A stretch of DNA of 64,000 bases from Sphagnum compactum (Eukaryota > Bryophyta > Sphagnopsida > Sphagnales): positions 15,685,579-15,749,578 of the forward strand of contig OZ234500.1 in NCBI GenBank assembly GCA_965153455.1, written 5' to 3'. Positions 11,256 through 23,320 of this stretch are shown in pieces. Position 1 is the first letter of the stretch. Every line of letters starts with the position of its first letter. A model generated the notes under the pieces. It had not been told where the DNA came from. It saw nothing but the letters and a program-made list of their open reading frames with translations, and searched no databases. Both the position numbers and the translations under genes were made by a program.

Positions 11256-13809
11256 ATTCCAACAAGTTCATGGATCATCATGGAATCCAGAAGATCATAT
11301 CTTGCTGGGCAGTACTGGATGTCTCAACTTCACAAAACACCAGGTAACTGCTGGTCTGTTCTTCTGCCTTGCTACCCACTTCACTCTTGTTAAACTTCTT
11401 CCTCAAGCATAATTTCTTCCTCTGGAGCCCAACTAAAATTGGAATCACAAGTTGCAAGCCATCTGATCTGCAGGAACTGAGGTGCTTCCCAAGACTTCCT
11501 TGAAAGAAGAATTGAGGAACTCATGGAGCACCTCTCTTCACAGTTGCAAGAAAGTCAGTTTCTCTGAAGGTGAACAGCCACGAGTCAGTTGAGGCATGGG
11601 TTTTCTGCTTCTTCTTCCTCTTCTAGTTCACATGGGCAACAATTGTGTGTAGGCTGGGGTTCAACTCAGGGCCATCAAAAGGTGCAGGATTTGTTACCTG
11701 TTCCAAGTCCTTGGTGGAAGCTTTGAGGAACTGCATTTCCTTGGCTGTTAGAAATGTCCGCAGTCCTGAAACAGTAGTAATGAAGGCGAAGAAGGCACGT
11801 TCTTTCAGAAAAAATTGTAGGCAGATATGTGCCCATTTAGTACTTTCACAGTCTCCTGCTCATCTGACCTCTTATGCAACAAATTGCAAAGGGGATTCCT
11901 GGATCAGCATCACGCTGATAGGCTTGTGATCAAGACATTAGGACTCACACCCACCCACCTTGAACGCAGTTTGTGTAGTAACACTCATCCTAGAAAATGT
12001 TATACATAGTAGTCAACCCAGCTATATTGGACTTGTACCCCCAGGGCTCTCAATTGATAGCAGAGGATTTGGATAACCAGGAAGTTACATCATCATCAGT
12101 TGCAGCCTTTCAGGAGCATTCACAACTGACTAGGGAGTTTGAAGAGAGACAATCCACACTCTGAGGTTTCAGACCAGAGAGATGGTGGGGGTATGTAACT
12201 TTATCACAACAAGTGTACATAGTGCAGCTTCATGATCGCATGTGCAACGACAGGTGATGATAAACCATGGCATGGCTTGACACTTTCTCATCAAGTTATG
12301 CAACCAAATTACCAATGAAGCAAAAAATTGTTAGAGAAATGTGACCAATGCTCCTGACTATCCATATTCAAGTCACTGTATCACCTTATGGAAGGAGTCC
12401 GTTGTTAAACATTGTGAGTGAGTCTGGTATTCTTGCAATCTATGTGAAGTTTAAACACCTGAATAATCACTTCAGCCTGAAAAGCTTTTGATATCCTTCC
12501 CTGCAGTTGTCCAAAGTGAAAGGTTGCCATCAGTGTCATGGTCCTAGCCCAGCTTTACAAGTATTCTTTGCATATACAAACCAAGATGCCACCTTCAACC
12601 TTTGCATTACTCCTGCTGTGGATATCACAATACCCAGACTGCAACATAGTAAGCTGTACTCATCTATTGCAGCCACTAGCATCAGCATCAAGGAAACTTT
12701 GGTAACTTGCAGTTTCAGTGACTGAAGCCACATAATAGAAACATGAGAGCAAAGTTCACAGGGTGTGTCATAGCCGGTAGATAGACGCTTGAACTTGCTG
12801 CATGGGGCAGAGAGCCATACAGAGCCATTATGCAATGACCTGCTTGTTTACTCTTGTACCTTCTCATGTTGCATCCTTGTTCTTGTTTATACAAGCCATA
12901 AGTGTGTTGTAGTTTTTGTGCTCACACCCAGTTCATTGTGAGAAACCTGAGCATGTGCACGTATCTCCTGTGCTATTTAAAGGGTACATCTTACACTGAC
13001 CCTATGTTTGGGGCCTCAACATCTCATGACCAAATGTTAATTGGTCAACAACTGTATCTGTTGAAACTAGCTTCAATTAGTCAATATGATTTTTCAACCT
13101 TGGCAAATCTACTTCAATTCCTCAAAACCTTCAATTTTCTCCTTCAAATCCAGTACACAACATCAATAATTGCTACTGTTTGTGTTGCAATATGAAATTA
13201 CAGTAGCAAAGTAGCTACCTCATCCACGGAGACTCTGTAGACCTTCACTCCCTCTTAAACATTCACATTTGAAAATTTCAAGAGATGTCCTCTGTACCCA
13301 CAAAAAAATTTAAAGAATTTGCTTCATTAATCATCAAATCAAAAACTCTACTAGCTATAAGTGCATTGTAGTTTTCAGTTTTGGTAGGTTAATACCTGTC
13401 CAAAGAGTTGAGAGAACAAACAGAGGACAGCAAGAAGAGGGAAGAAATATTTGTTAATACTAGATCTCGAGCATTAGATCTTCAGACATTCAAGAACTTG
13501 AAGTCTTCAATCACTCCTCAATTTTTTTTGAGAATTCAACAGTTCTGAGAGTGGATAATCTCTTCTGTGCAACTCGGTGAACCTATTGTTATTAATCATG
13601 AGCTCAAAAGCCTTATAGAGAGAGTTTTGCCTCTTACACAAACTTCTCATGAAGAGACGTAGCACTGGCTGCATTAACAAAACTGAAGCTTTATGGGGTT
13701 TTGTTCCAACCCACAACAAGAAAATCACTGAATGTTTCATAAATCCACAGATGTGATTGTGTGAAAAAGAATTGCCATTCAGACAAAAATGTGGTGCTGA
13801 GTTCTAGTA
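11256..13809. other. Non-coding gap between two genes
   Basis: This holds the likely 3' end of the 10002-11255 gene and the 3' end of the minus-strand Mpv17 gene. Base composition is more balanced than in the AT-rich blocks. Small frames at 11645-11929 and 12507-12835 lack recognisable motifs. Alternative 3' exons of the upstream gene cannot be excluded. Confidence 0.45.
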
Positions 13810-15319
13810 TTAAGAGGCCTTAGATTCACTTGCTGGCTCTGAATCAACTACGGCCTTCTTGCCAGCAACATATGTGATATAAATTGTCCAGAGAAAAGAG
13901 CAGCAATTGCTGAAGAAAGGCTGCATCCAAATCACCAAAAACCACCAGCAAAAAGTTTACTAACCACTGGTTTTTGCAAGGTACAAGAGTACTGCAACAA
14001 CACTTGTTGCATGAATTGAAGGTTTGAGAGTCAAGGCCATAACCATACCTGCAGGTGCACAGGTATATAGCGATAGGTCATAAAGTCACAGACAGGCCAG
14101 TACATGAGACCAGTCTTCAATGTGGGAATGAGATCTCTTTGCAATCTGTGTGTTATCTGTGAACCTCTTTCACCTGCAATCAAATGGCACCAAAGTCTTT
14201 AGATTTCACCAATATAGGTGGTTCTTTGGAACTATCGCCTATTCTCCCACAGATCATAAAAACACGTTACAATTTGCTCAGATCATTTGCAACTGGGGCA
14301 TCGGAATTGATGGAGAAGAAAGCTGCAGATCTACAGAAAACACATTCTAGAATCACTGGGATTGTTGCACCTTGTGCAAAGGCATTGATGGAGAAGAAAG
14401 CAGCACAAAACAAGGGCCCAAAAATCACTTGGCCAAGAACCAGCTTCTTCAAAGTGCTGTATAAATCGCGGTTAGGGTACAATTTTGCCACAGATCCAAA
14501 CCACAAATGTAGTGAAGGTCCTGACATGAACAACCCTACTGCTAGCATTCGCAATGTTCTGATTGCATCCCACCGCACCACCTCACCCTCCTTTGCTGTT
14601 GCTGCTGTAATCCCCTGATCCACACCCCAACAGACAAAACTATGATCCCTGATTCTGGGTCCAACAAACACTCTATGCTTGCCCATACCGGAGAATTCTC
14701 ATGCAATTCTCTATTGCAGTTGATCAAACAAAAGTTTGCCCCACAAATTTCTTCAACCAAATTCCTCTCCAGTGTTGCAAGAACCACAAAAAAACAAAAA
14801 GTCCAACTGCAACCCTAAGTTTGAAATCAGAAAAAAAACAGAGAGACAGAAACAAAACAATCACAATGATCTTTTGCCTCCAGAAGATGGTGTTCTCTCT
14901 ACCTGGGATGTGAGGTCAGAGACTGTGTAAATGGTGCCGGCTGTCAAGGCTTTGGTGCGAAGCGGGTACTGCTCAAGCTTCCTGAGGTACCAGACCACGA
15001 ACTTGATATTGGAAGCAGGAGCCGCCGGAATGGAGGCCGCCTCCGCTGTGGTGCCCCCAGCATTGCTCGAGCCCGTAATCGACCTTTGGCCCCCCACCTG
15101 ACGTCTTCTTGCCCAGAGCGCCATCATGTTCTGTCCATCTCCTGGTGTTGTAGTAGTAGCAGCAGTTTCTGAAACTCTTGCAGAAAAAAAATGGGGGCGA
15201 ATTGCTTGCATATGTGGGTTGGAAGATGAGTTGTTTTCCTTCTTGTAGAAGTCGGTGAGGAGAGATGTGCGGTTCTTACGGTAGTTGCGGCCAGTCCGCG
15301 AGGCGAAGCGCAGCATCAT
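13810..15319 (-). CDS. Mpv17/PMP22 family membrane protein, probably organellar
   Basis: Four exons on the minus strand, 15319-14903, 14614-14371, 14173-14049 and 13920-13810, join with phases 0, 1 and 0 at GT-AG sites to give 298 residues. The first ATG pair starts an Arg- and Ser-rich N-terminus of about 100 residues, like a plastid or mitochondrial presequence. The Mpv17 domain starts near residue 110 (WYLRKLEQYPLRTKAL). Family landmarks follow: RTLRMLAVGLFMSGPSLHLW in exon 2, TGLMYWPVCDFMTYRYIPVH in exon 3 and SFLWTIYITYVAG in exon 4. Mpv17/PMP22 proteins are small four-helix proteins of inner mitochondrial, peroxisomal or plastid membranes, proposed to form channels. Nothing is truncated. 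The 3' end of exon 2 is partly duplicated inside intron 2. Confidence 0.92.
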
Positions 15320-15485
15320 ACTGTCTTCTACTCCTTGAAACAACTCGTACAGTTTCTTGCTCCTCCGACATCCAATTCCCCCCTGCAACTCCGATCAGCA
15401 GCAGCAATCTGATTTCGGAAACAACGGATTGCGGTGATGATCGATGATGCCCTAGCAATATCGGCGTGTAATGTAGCACTGTCGT

Positions 15486-15850
15486 GAAACCCTAAATTTC
15501 TGTTGCTTCAAGAATGGGTGGTTGGTTTCTTGGTGGACAAGATGTCGAATGGCATTTCAAAACTTTTACGAATGCTGTTTTCAGATGAACATGCCAGAAT
15601 TTCACTCACACCAATGTTGACCCATCTGTTCAAACGAATAATTGACATCGAGAAAGGATTGCAGATTCTTGTGAAACCCTATTTTTTCCGCAGCTGCAAT
15701 GGGTGGTTTCTTGGAGAACAAGATGTCGAATGGCCCCTCAAAACTTGACGAAATCCGTTTTCACATGGATATGCCAGAATTCCACGCACACCAACGTTCA
15801 CCCATCTGTTCACAACGATCAATGACATCTAGAAAGGATTGCGGACAGGA
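15486..15850. repeat. ~186-bp tandem duplication upstream of the Mpv17 gene
   Basis: Two copies begin with 'gtgaaacccta' at about 15486 and 15672. They share long segments, including 'ggacaagatgtcgaatggc' / 'gaacaagatgtcgaatggc' and 'cacccatctgttca'-type text. The array begins about 165 bp upstream of the Mpv17 start codon, so it probably covers promoter or 5' UTR sequence. Confidence 0.8.
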
Positions 15851-16149
15851 TCTCTTGGAGAGACAATCTCTAGAGGAAGATATTTCACTTGTGGGAGGGA
15901 GGGATCCTAGGGTCAGAGAACGTAAATGAAACTATTTGCTGTCAGTTTTCTTGCGATGCATTCTGTCATTTCTTTGCAAGGTTTCCTGGTCTTATTCCCA
16001 AAGAAGATACAGCAAGCACTGTAGCTCGAGAGCAGAATCCAACCACCTGGGGTGGAAGCAGAATTGGCAGCAATGGGCACCACTAGGGCCTTTCCAATCA
16101 AGAATTCTTTGACTGGAATGCAAAGCTCAGAAGACAAGTCTTGGTAACC

Positions 16150-17740
16150 CTAGAAGACAATGCAAGGTTTTCAAACAAATGCACCAAGAGGGTGTGATTA
16201 CAGGTTGGGGTACTTACTTTTTGTTCAAGTCCAGAATGCATGTGCAAGGTCAGGAGCACTTGAAGGAGGGAGTCACAAACAGATTTCTCCACAAGGTTTT
16301 GAACTCTGATAAATTTTGTGGGTAGTAATCTCCTTGGCAAGTATGTTAAATGTGGGAGCATCAAAGTTGCTTTGAGTGTTGCAGAGTGTTTAACACTATG
16401 TTCAAGTGGGGAAATGTTCACCTGGAATTCCATCATTGAGGGCTGCCAGCACATGTGAAATGCTGACCATGTTAGAATGGCCATTACAACTCTTTTGGAA
16501 AATGCAACAGAAAGAGTTGCATCACCCCCTGTCACCTTTGTTGTGTTGCTGAATGCATAATGCTAGTGCAGTGTGGGATGTTTTGATAGAACAAATGAAT
16601 CAAAGTGGTTATCAGTCTGCTACTACTGTTCAAAGGAGCCTCGTTAACATGTACCGCAAGTGTGGGAGCAATTTAGGAAGCTTGGAGGGTGTCAATGGAA
16701 TTGCCACACATGATGTGGTCACTTGGAATGCAATGATTCAGGGATATTCAGTGAAATGTGAGGAAGGTTGAAAGGTGCTGAAAACATCTCAACAAATGAA
16801 ACATGGCAGTTGTGCAGGTGGTGCCCGTCAAATTTTTCCTCTGGTGTAGTAGCCTCATTGACTACTACAATGAGGAATCTGGAAGCACCAAGATGCTTTG
16901 AACTGTTGGATAGGGATGTGCTCTCTTGAAGTGCCATGATTCACGAAACTGTGAAATCTGGGAAGGTAAAATATTATTGGACTTTTCTGAACAAATGCAA
17001 CATAAAGGTGTGCAGTCTGATCCATGTTACCTTTTTGGGGTTGCTGAATGCATGCGCTAATGTAGCAGGAGGCAGTTGTGTTAATTGAAAGCAGTTTTGA
17101 GTGTGATGCTTTTGTTTGTAGTGGCGTTCTCAACATGTATGCCAAATGTGGAAGAATTGATGAAGCTTGGTGAGTCGTCAAGAGGATGCCCACACACAAC
17201 ATGGTATCTTGGAGTGCCTCATTGACATTTATGCAAAATGTGGGAGATCGGACCGTGGTTTGCAAGTGTTGAACAGGATGTCCACACACATCTGTGGAAT
17301 TAGAGAGAAGCCTCCACAACAACAATTTGAGGTAACATGGCAGTGAGTGCAGTCGTTACCTTATGAAGGTCACTCACAGAAGTGTCAGAATGTCACCTTA
17401 ATACCAGCACAAGGTAATATCTTTGACTACCATGATTGAAGGACATGTGCAATATCAACATCACAAGGTATTGGAAACTGCAGCATGATGGCTTGCAGCC
17501 AGACTCTGTCACCTTTGTGGACTTGCCAAAACCAATGTGCCAGTGTAGCAATACTAGGAGAAGGTAGGTGTATCCATGGACAGATCTCACAGAATGGCTG
17601 TCAGTCAAATGCCCACATGCATAGTAGCCTCATTGACATATATGCCAAATGTAGGAGCCTAGTTCCTGCACAGGGAGTCTTTCTGTATGGTGTTGTTAAT
17701 GCATATCTCCAATCTCATGTTCAAACAGGGTGAATCTAGG
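16150..17740 (+). pseudogene. Decayed PLS-type pentatricopeptide repeat (PPR) gene
   Basis: Plus-strand fragments in shifting frames carry typical PPR phrases. They include KVFKQMHQEGV and YVKCGSIKVAL near 16160-16360, LVNMYRKCGS and DVVTWNAMIQGYS near 16645-16750, VLNMYAKCGRIDEAW then a stop near 17130-17172, LIDIYAKCGRSD near 17217-17255, and GRCIHGQISQNGCQSNA with LIDIYAKC near 17560-17655. Several stops and frame changes fall inside motifs, so no functional protein is made. Intact relatives are organelle-targeted RNA-binding proteins used in RNA editing and processing. No E or DYW tail is visible. The motif order is fairly preserved, so this is a decayed copy rather than chance similarity. 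Confidence 0.85.
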
Positions 17741-19019
17741 AGCTGAAGAAAACATGAGTTTGAAGCAGGTTGCTAAGGCTGGAGGACATAAGGGAGGCTC
17801 AGAGTTTGGCATTTGAAGTCACTTGAAACCACAATCTGGAAGGCCAGGTAATTAAGCATCTCTCTACTTTGTTGTTTATTCTTGAGTTACATCAGGTGGA
17901 GCCAATGGGAATTCCCATGCCTGAAAACAATGGAATCTCCAGTGTGACCTGCCCTTTCTGAATGCAAAAACCTAAACTAAAATTTGAACAAATTGACCTT
18001 ACGCCAACCTTTCAACCTTACAAATCCATACAATGCCTAGGAGGATAGTAGACCCTAAACCCTAAGCCTTTGTGAAGGTACCTCAATACAAAGAGAAAAA
18101 TGTAGGTTAGGTTATTAAGAAATTGAAAGGGAAAAATGTAGGTTAGGTTATTGAGAGATTGCAAGGCTCATTTTTAGTGAGGAATAATACGATTGTAAGA
18201 CGAGACACATACCTTAATGGGATAATCTTGCATAGTTGAGTAGGCACAACTAATGGACATGGACACACAAGGAGCAATTGACTCACTTAGTGTATTGAAA
18301 CATATAGAGGAGCTAGGATCTAAAAGTTGTTTTAGATGAGGAGCCAACACCTTTGTGAAACTAATGATATAGATATAATAAGGAGAAGAAAATTGAAAGT
18401 GGATTTTGCACATTTGTGCACAATTTAGTTCAAATCAATTATTGTTAATGTAGAAGACAAGCCCTTTATTACTTGGAATAAGATATTCTTTGTGCTACCC
18501 ATTTCATTAAGGATGCACTTGCAAATGGGAAGAATATAATGTCAAAATTGCCACTCTTGGACAATTTGAAGAGTTTCACTATTAAAGCCCCCTACACTCC
18601 TCTTCAAAAATAAACAAATTTTGAGGAGAAAGTAACAGGTAAAACCATTACAATCTTCATAGTGTTCTTTCTTCATCATTGTGTACTAAAATTTGGAATT
18701 ACAAGGAAATTTAAGTCTAATGATGTTGTTAATTGAAGCTAATATTAATGAAGCAAATGTGGGGTCGAAGAGGTGTATTTGTCCACTTGATAATTCCAAT
18801 TTAGAATATTAGAATTTCCTTTTGCATAGTTTTACATTTTCATCATTAAAAAACAATTCAATTCTCAAGTTGGAATTGCCGTGAAGCAACCATGAAACCA
18901 CCAAAACCTCCTTCAAAAAGTCGAAGATGGAATCCAAAACTAGTTAGCATCGAAAAACGTTTTCATGTGCATGTGCAAAAGAAATTTGGTTGAGATTCAA
19001 TAAACATTGGGCCTTATAG
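17741..19019. other. Intergenic AT-rich DNA with a small duplication
   Basis: No gene is visible. A short direct duplication around 'aaaaatgtaggttaggttatt' occurs at about 18098-18118 and 18132-18152. GC falls toward the right, leading into the satellite array. Confidence 0.5.
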
Positions 19020-19696
19020 GGCAATTTTTTTTTTTCCATTTTCTTCTTTGACAAGATTCCATACAAGAAGGTTTTGAACTCTTTTTTTTTTACTTCCAAA
19101 TACATTATGCCCAAGACTCTCCAAATTTTTTTTGATTGACATTTTTATAATCTCGAGAATGCAAATTCTTGGAACTTTCACATGGGTGTGAATATTGTGT
19201 AAGGCGAGGTATGATGACTTTTTGGGAACCTTAGGAATGTAAATTTTCAAGACTCCCAGATGGGCATACATTTTTGACCTAATGAATTGGATTGTCTTTT
19301 TGGGAGTCTCAAAATGCAAAAGTATCAGGACTCTCACATGGGTATGCATTCTAAGGAAAGTAAACTAGAATGATTTTTTAGGATTCTCGAAAATACAAAT
19401 TTGGAATGCAAATTTTCAAGATTCACGTGAGCATGCATTTTGGGTTAAGCGAGTTGAGATGTATTTTTGGGAATATCGAAAATGTAAATTTTTGAGACTC
19501 TTACACATGCATGTATTTTAGGCAAGGTGAACTTGGATGGCTTTTGAGAATCCTAGGAATGCAAAATTTTCAAGATTTTCACACATGCATGTATTTCGGG
19601 TTAGATGAGTTGGATGGCTTTTTACAAGTCTATGGAATGCAAATTCCTTGGACTCCCACATAGGGTGTCAATTTTGGGCAAGGCAAGTTCAGATGT
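19020..19696. repeat. 78-bp tandem repeat array (left part)
   Basis: Diverged units recur every 77-78 bp, for example at 19158, 19236 and 19313. Each has a core 'aatgcaaattttcaagact', then 'cacatgggtatgcatttt', then 'gagttggatgactttttggga'. The same units resume at 20567 to the right of a solo LTR, so the two parts were once one array. Short frames here follow from the repeats. Confidence 0.85.
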
Positions 19697-20561
19697 TGTA
19701 ACCCTAACCTTGAACTCGCGAATAAGGCAAGGGTTTGCAAGGTGGCAGGCCAAGAAAGAAAGCCTGGGAATGAAAGAAAATGTGAGGGAATCAACCCTCA
19801 CACTTTCAAAGGAGCTTCCACTTTGGAGAGTTGGAGTCCCGGTGGACTCCCGAATCTTTAAAGGGCAATTACAGGGGTCAAAATTTCATGGACTGAGGAG
19901 TTCCTTATATCATTGGAAAGCCCTTGGAACGTAAATGTCTAAAATGGGCTCGCATGACCCAATTGGACATCTGAAACATAAGTTATGGCCAAAAGAAAGG
20001 TCCACTAAAAGTTGGGAATCAACCCGATTCACTTGCGTGTAGGTGGTGTGCGACATATCGTTGAAAAGCTCTCCACGAGGGCTACAATTTTTCTTCAAAT
20101 CACATCTCAATCGAAGGTCTGCACGCAAAGTTATAAGGCCCCAAAGTCGCGGGAATCCCAACCTTGGCAATTTCGGGACTCCCATTTGGGAATCCTGGGA
20201 CAAAATGTCATTTAAATGTGGGCCTCGTGGAGAGGCATAGAGTATATTATAAAGGGGAAGGTGGTGGCTTCCCCCAAGTCCAGGCTGTGGTGAGTCTTAT
20301 GAGTCCAAGTTTGCTCGTGATTCGTCCTAGCACCAAAGGTGTTTCGACTATGCACTAACCACCTTGTGTTTGGTTTTGTGCAAGCCTGTGTGAGTAGTTG
20401 ATGCTTGTCACTCTTCCTAGTCCCATCCCAGAGCTTCAGCACGCCCCTCTACCCCCCAAAGTGTTACGAGCCAGGGAGCGCGCCCCGACTCATTGCTTTT
20501 CCGTTATTTTCAGTTTAGACTCACATTTGAGTCTATTAAGGAGCTTGGGGGTGCGTCATCA
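19697..20561. mobile_element. Solo LTR (~865 bp) nested in the 78-bp array
   Basis: The segment begins TGTAACCC and ends GTCATCA. It is flanked by GATGT (19692-19696) and GAAGT (20562-20566), a target duplication with one mutation. Removing it restores a normal 78-bp repeat unit. It contains a TATA-like 'tattataaagg' near 20246-20256 and is more GC-rich than the flanks. No gag or pol sequence lies inside, so it is best read as one LTR left by recombination of a retrotransposon. Ty3 or Ty1 type cannot be told from the LTR. Confidence 0.75.
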
Positions 20562-20566
20562 GAAGT

Positions 20567-20850
20567 CCTTTTGCGACTTTTGATAATGCAAATTCCCGAA
20601 ACTCTTACATGCGGCATCAATTTTGGGTTAGGCGAGTTAGAATGTCTTTTTGGGATTTTCAAGAATAAAAATTCTTAGGATTACCACACATGCATACAAT
20701 TTGAATTAAGCAAATTGAGTGTATTTTTACAAGTCCATAAAATGCAAATTCCCCGAACACTCACATGGGGCGTTAATTTTGAACAATGCAAATTACGATG
20801 TCCTTTTGCAACTTTCAAAAATGCAAATTCCCAAAACTCCCAAATGAGAC
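20567..20850. repeat. 78-bp tandem repeat array (right part)
   Basis: Units with 'aatgcaaattcccgaaactc' and 'gagttagaatgtctttttggga' continue the array to the left of the LTR. The last units shorten and run into the 59-bp satellite. Confidence 0.75.
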
Positions 20851-21401
20851 ATTTAACAAATTCCAAGGTGAATTCGATTGCCCAAGATTCCTATGAATTT
20901 AATTTTGGCACCTAACACATTCCAAGGTGAATTCAATTACCCAAGATTCCTACAAGTTTAATTTTGGCACCTAACACATTCCAAGGTGAATTCAATTGCT
21001 CAAGATTCCTACAAGTTTAATTTTGGCACCTAACACATTCCAAGGTGAATTCAATTGCCCAATATTCCTACAAGTTTAATTTTGGCACCTAACACATTCC
21101 AAGGTGAATTCAATTGCCCAAGATTCCTATAAGTTTAATTTTGGCACCTAACACATTCCAAGGTGAATTCGATTGCCCAAGATTCCTATGAATTTAATTT
21201 TGGCACCTAACACATTCCAAGGTGAATTCAATTGCCCAAGATTCCTACAAGTTTAATTTTGGCACCTAACACATTCCAAGGTGAATTCAATTGCCCAAGA
21301 TTCTTACAAGTTTAATTTTGGCACCTAACACATTCCAAAGTGAATTAAGATTCCTACAAGTTTAACTTTGGCACCTAACACATTCTAAGGTGAATTCAAT
21401 T
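20850..21401. repeat. 59-bp satellite, about nine copies
   Basis: A 59-bp unit containing 'cacctaacacattccaaggt' followed by 'gaattcaattgcccaagatt' repeats with few changes. Successive 'cacctaacac' starts at 20909 and 20968 confirm the period. Most units keep an EcoRI site (gaattc). The last two copies are degraded. Copies are far more alike than those of the adjacent 78-bp array, so this array expanded more recently. Confidence 0.92.
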
Positions 21402-22589
21402 GCTTCATCCCTTTGGTTCGTTCATTGTCATTTTTTTAATTGTGTTTATTGTTTGTTATGTTTATGCGTTGTATTCGTTTATTGTTTGTTTCATAATTAA
21501 AAGAAAATTTCATTTGCATTATAATTCATTTTTTTAGTTGGTTCATCCATTTGGATTATTTACATTTTGGCTCATCCTTTTGGTTGATGCACTCCTTAGT
21601 TCGACCCTTCGGTTCATCCTTAATTTTACTTGTTCCTTTGGTTGGTTTGCATTTTGGCCACACCTTTTGGCTTATCCTCACTTTAGTTTATGCTTTTAAT
21701 TCGTTTGCATTTTAGTTTGACTTATTGGTTCATCCCACATTCATCATGTTTAACTTGTTTTCATTTTGGTTTGTTTTTTTAATTGGTTCTCACATTAGCT
21801 TATCCTTATTCTAACCTGTGCTTTTGGTTTCATCCATGTTTTTTTTCAATTGGGTCATCCCAAATGGCTCTCCTTTTTTGAATATTTCTTATGTCTTGGG
21901 CGCTTCCATTTATATTGTTCATAATTTGGAAAGGATGACAAACAATATGGGATAAACTTTTTGGGAAGGAGAAACATTCTCATATCTACACAAGATTATA
22001 GCCTTTTAGTTCATACAACACTATCCTTAAGTAACTATGTAATACACATTAATGAAGTAAATAAATAAATAAAGAGGTAAATAAATGGTATGTTAATTAG
22101 TAAAAGTTAATATCTAGTTATATAGTTGCAACTAAAAATTGCAACCATATTATAAATCTTTCAATTATATGAAATATCAGTATAATTATACTGAACTATA
22201 TTATTGATTAATAATTACAAGCATATTGTAATTAATTCGTTACAAATGTGACCTAATTCATTTTATATTATTAACAATGTATTTGTAATAATTAATATTT
22301 AATTACTTAGTTACACACTAATTAGTTTATTTTAGGTAAACATTAGGTATCCAACTAATAACTTATTGTAGGTATGATTTTAAGTGTTTAACTTAACCTA
22401 GGTGTTGTTAGTTAATTACACTTAGATAAATAATGGGAGTTATAGGTTACAATAGGTAGTACAAATATTCAAAATTAAGTAATTTAGCCTATTCATTGTG
22501 TTTCCAAATGACCTTTCCCCATTGCCCCCTTTGCAACGTGGATAAAGGTTTCCATTGCATCGGCTCTCAATGATGAGGACACAATTGGC
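21402..22589. other. AT-rich DNA, no gene seen
   Basis: A loose repetition of 'ttggttcatcc'-like words spans 21410-21900, followed by very AT-rich sequence. No coding signal is visible. Confidence 0.5.
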
Positions 22590-23320
22590 AAAAACATGGT
22601 GCATACATCTATGCCACCAACATTGGAAGCCATGTCATATCGAACCATGTATGTTTATGGCAACCACACTTGTGTTGCAAGTGCCAAAGAACATTTAACA
22701 AATGATTGTGGTGTAGTGGCAACTTTTGAACAAGAATGCATATTGGGCCCAAATGATCAAATATTGATTTTTGCAAAAATTGGACTATGTAGGTCAGGTT
22801 GAGAGATATTGGAATTAAATTATGGGGTGTTCAACACAGTTGTCTTGTTGTGCAACTTGGTGAAAACAAACTACATTGGGAGTAGTGCAACAATTAAGCA
22901 AGATTTGTTGTCTTCACATTTGTAAACTTTTCATCTCAAGTTATTCTTATTTTAAACTAGTTATTTATTTTTACCCTAGATGTAGAACAATTTTTTTTCC
23001 TTAGTGACCCAAAAGTAAAGGGGTGGAAGGTAGTGCTACGAAAAGATTTCAGTGGGAGACAGATAATTGAAAATATCCAAATTGACCCTACAAGATTTGA
23101 TATGTTCATACTTGACAACATTAATGATTACACATGTCTACAAGTTCTTGTTTCCATTGAGGAGTCCATTCAACCTGTCACAATTGTAGGCGATTCTATT
23201 GTTGCACCATTAGATTTGGTTGCTAATGAGGGGAAAGATGATGGAGTAGATAATATAATGGAATTTGCAACAAGTTGTGACAATGATGGTTTGTTTATAT
23301 CTAAATTAAAGGATGGTTGA
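22590..23320 (+). mobile_element. CACTA (En/Spm) transposon relic, DUF4216-like end of the transposase region
   Basis: Plus-strand fragments in changing frames read as the C-terminal part of plant CACTA transposase-type proteins. Seen are YGNHTCVASAKEHLTNDCGV, ATFEQECILGPNDQ, EILELNYGVFNTVVLLCN, then DPKVKGWKVVLRKDFSGRQI and DPTRFDMFILDNINDY. Stops fall between these blocks, so the copy is dead. The match to DUF4216-bearing proteins is from memory of the family. No terminal CACTA repeats were located nearby. Confidence 0.65.

Noticed and set aside
14184-14618. 144-codon plus-strand frame
   Set aside because: It lies antisense to Mpv17 exon 2, whose family match is clear.
20850-21401. Regular 59-bp repeats as a CRISPR array
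   Set aside because: The repeats are contiguous with no unique spacers, there are no cas genes, and the context is eukaryotic.
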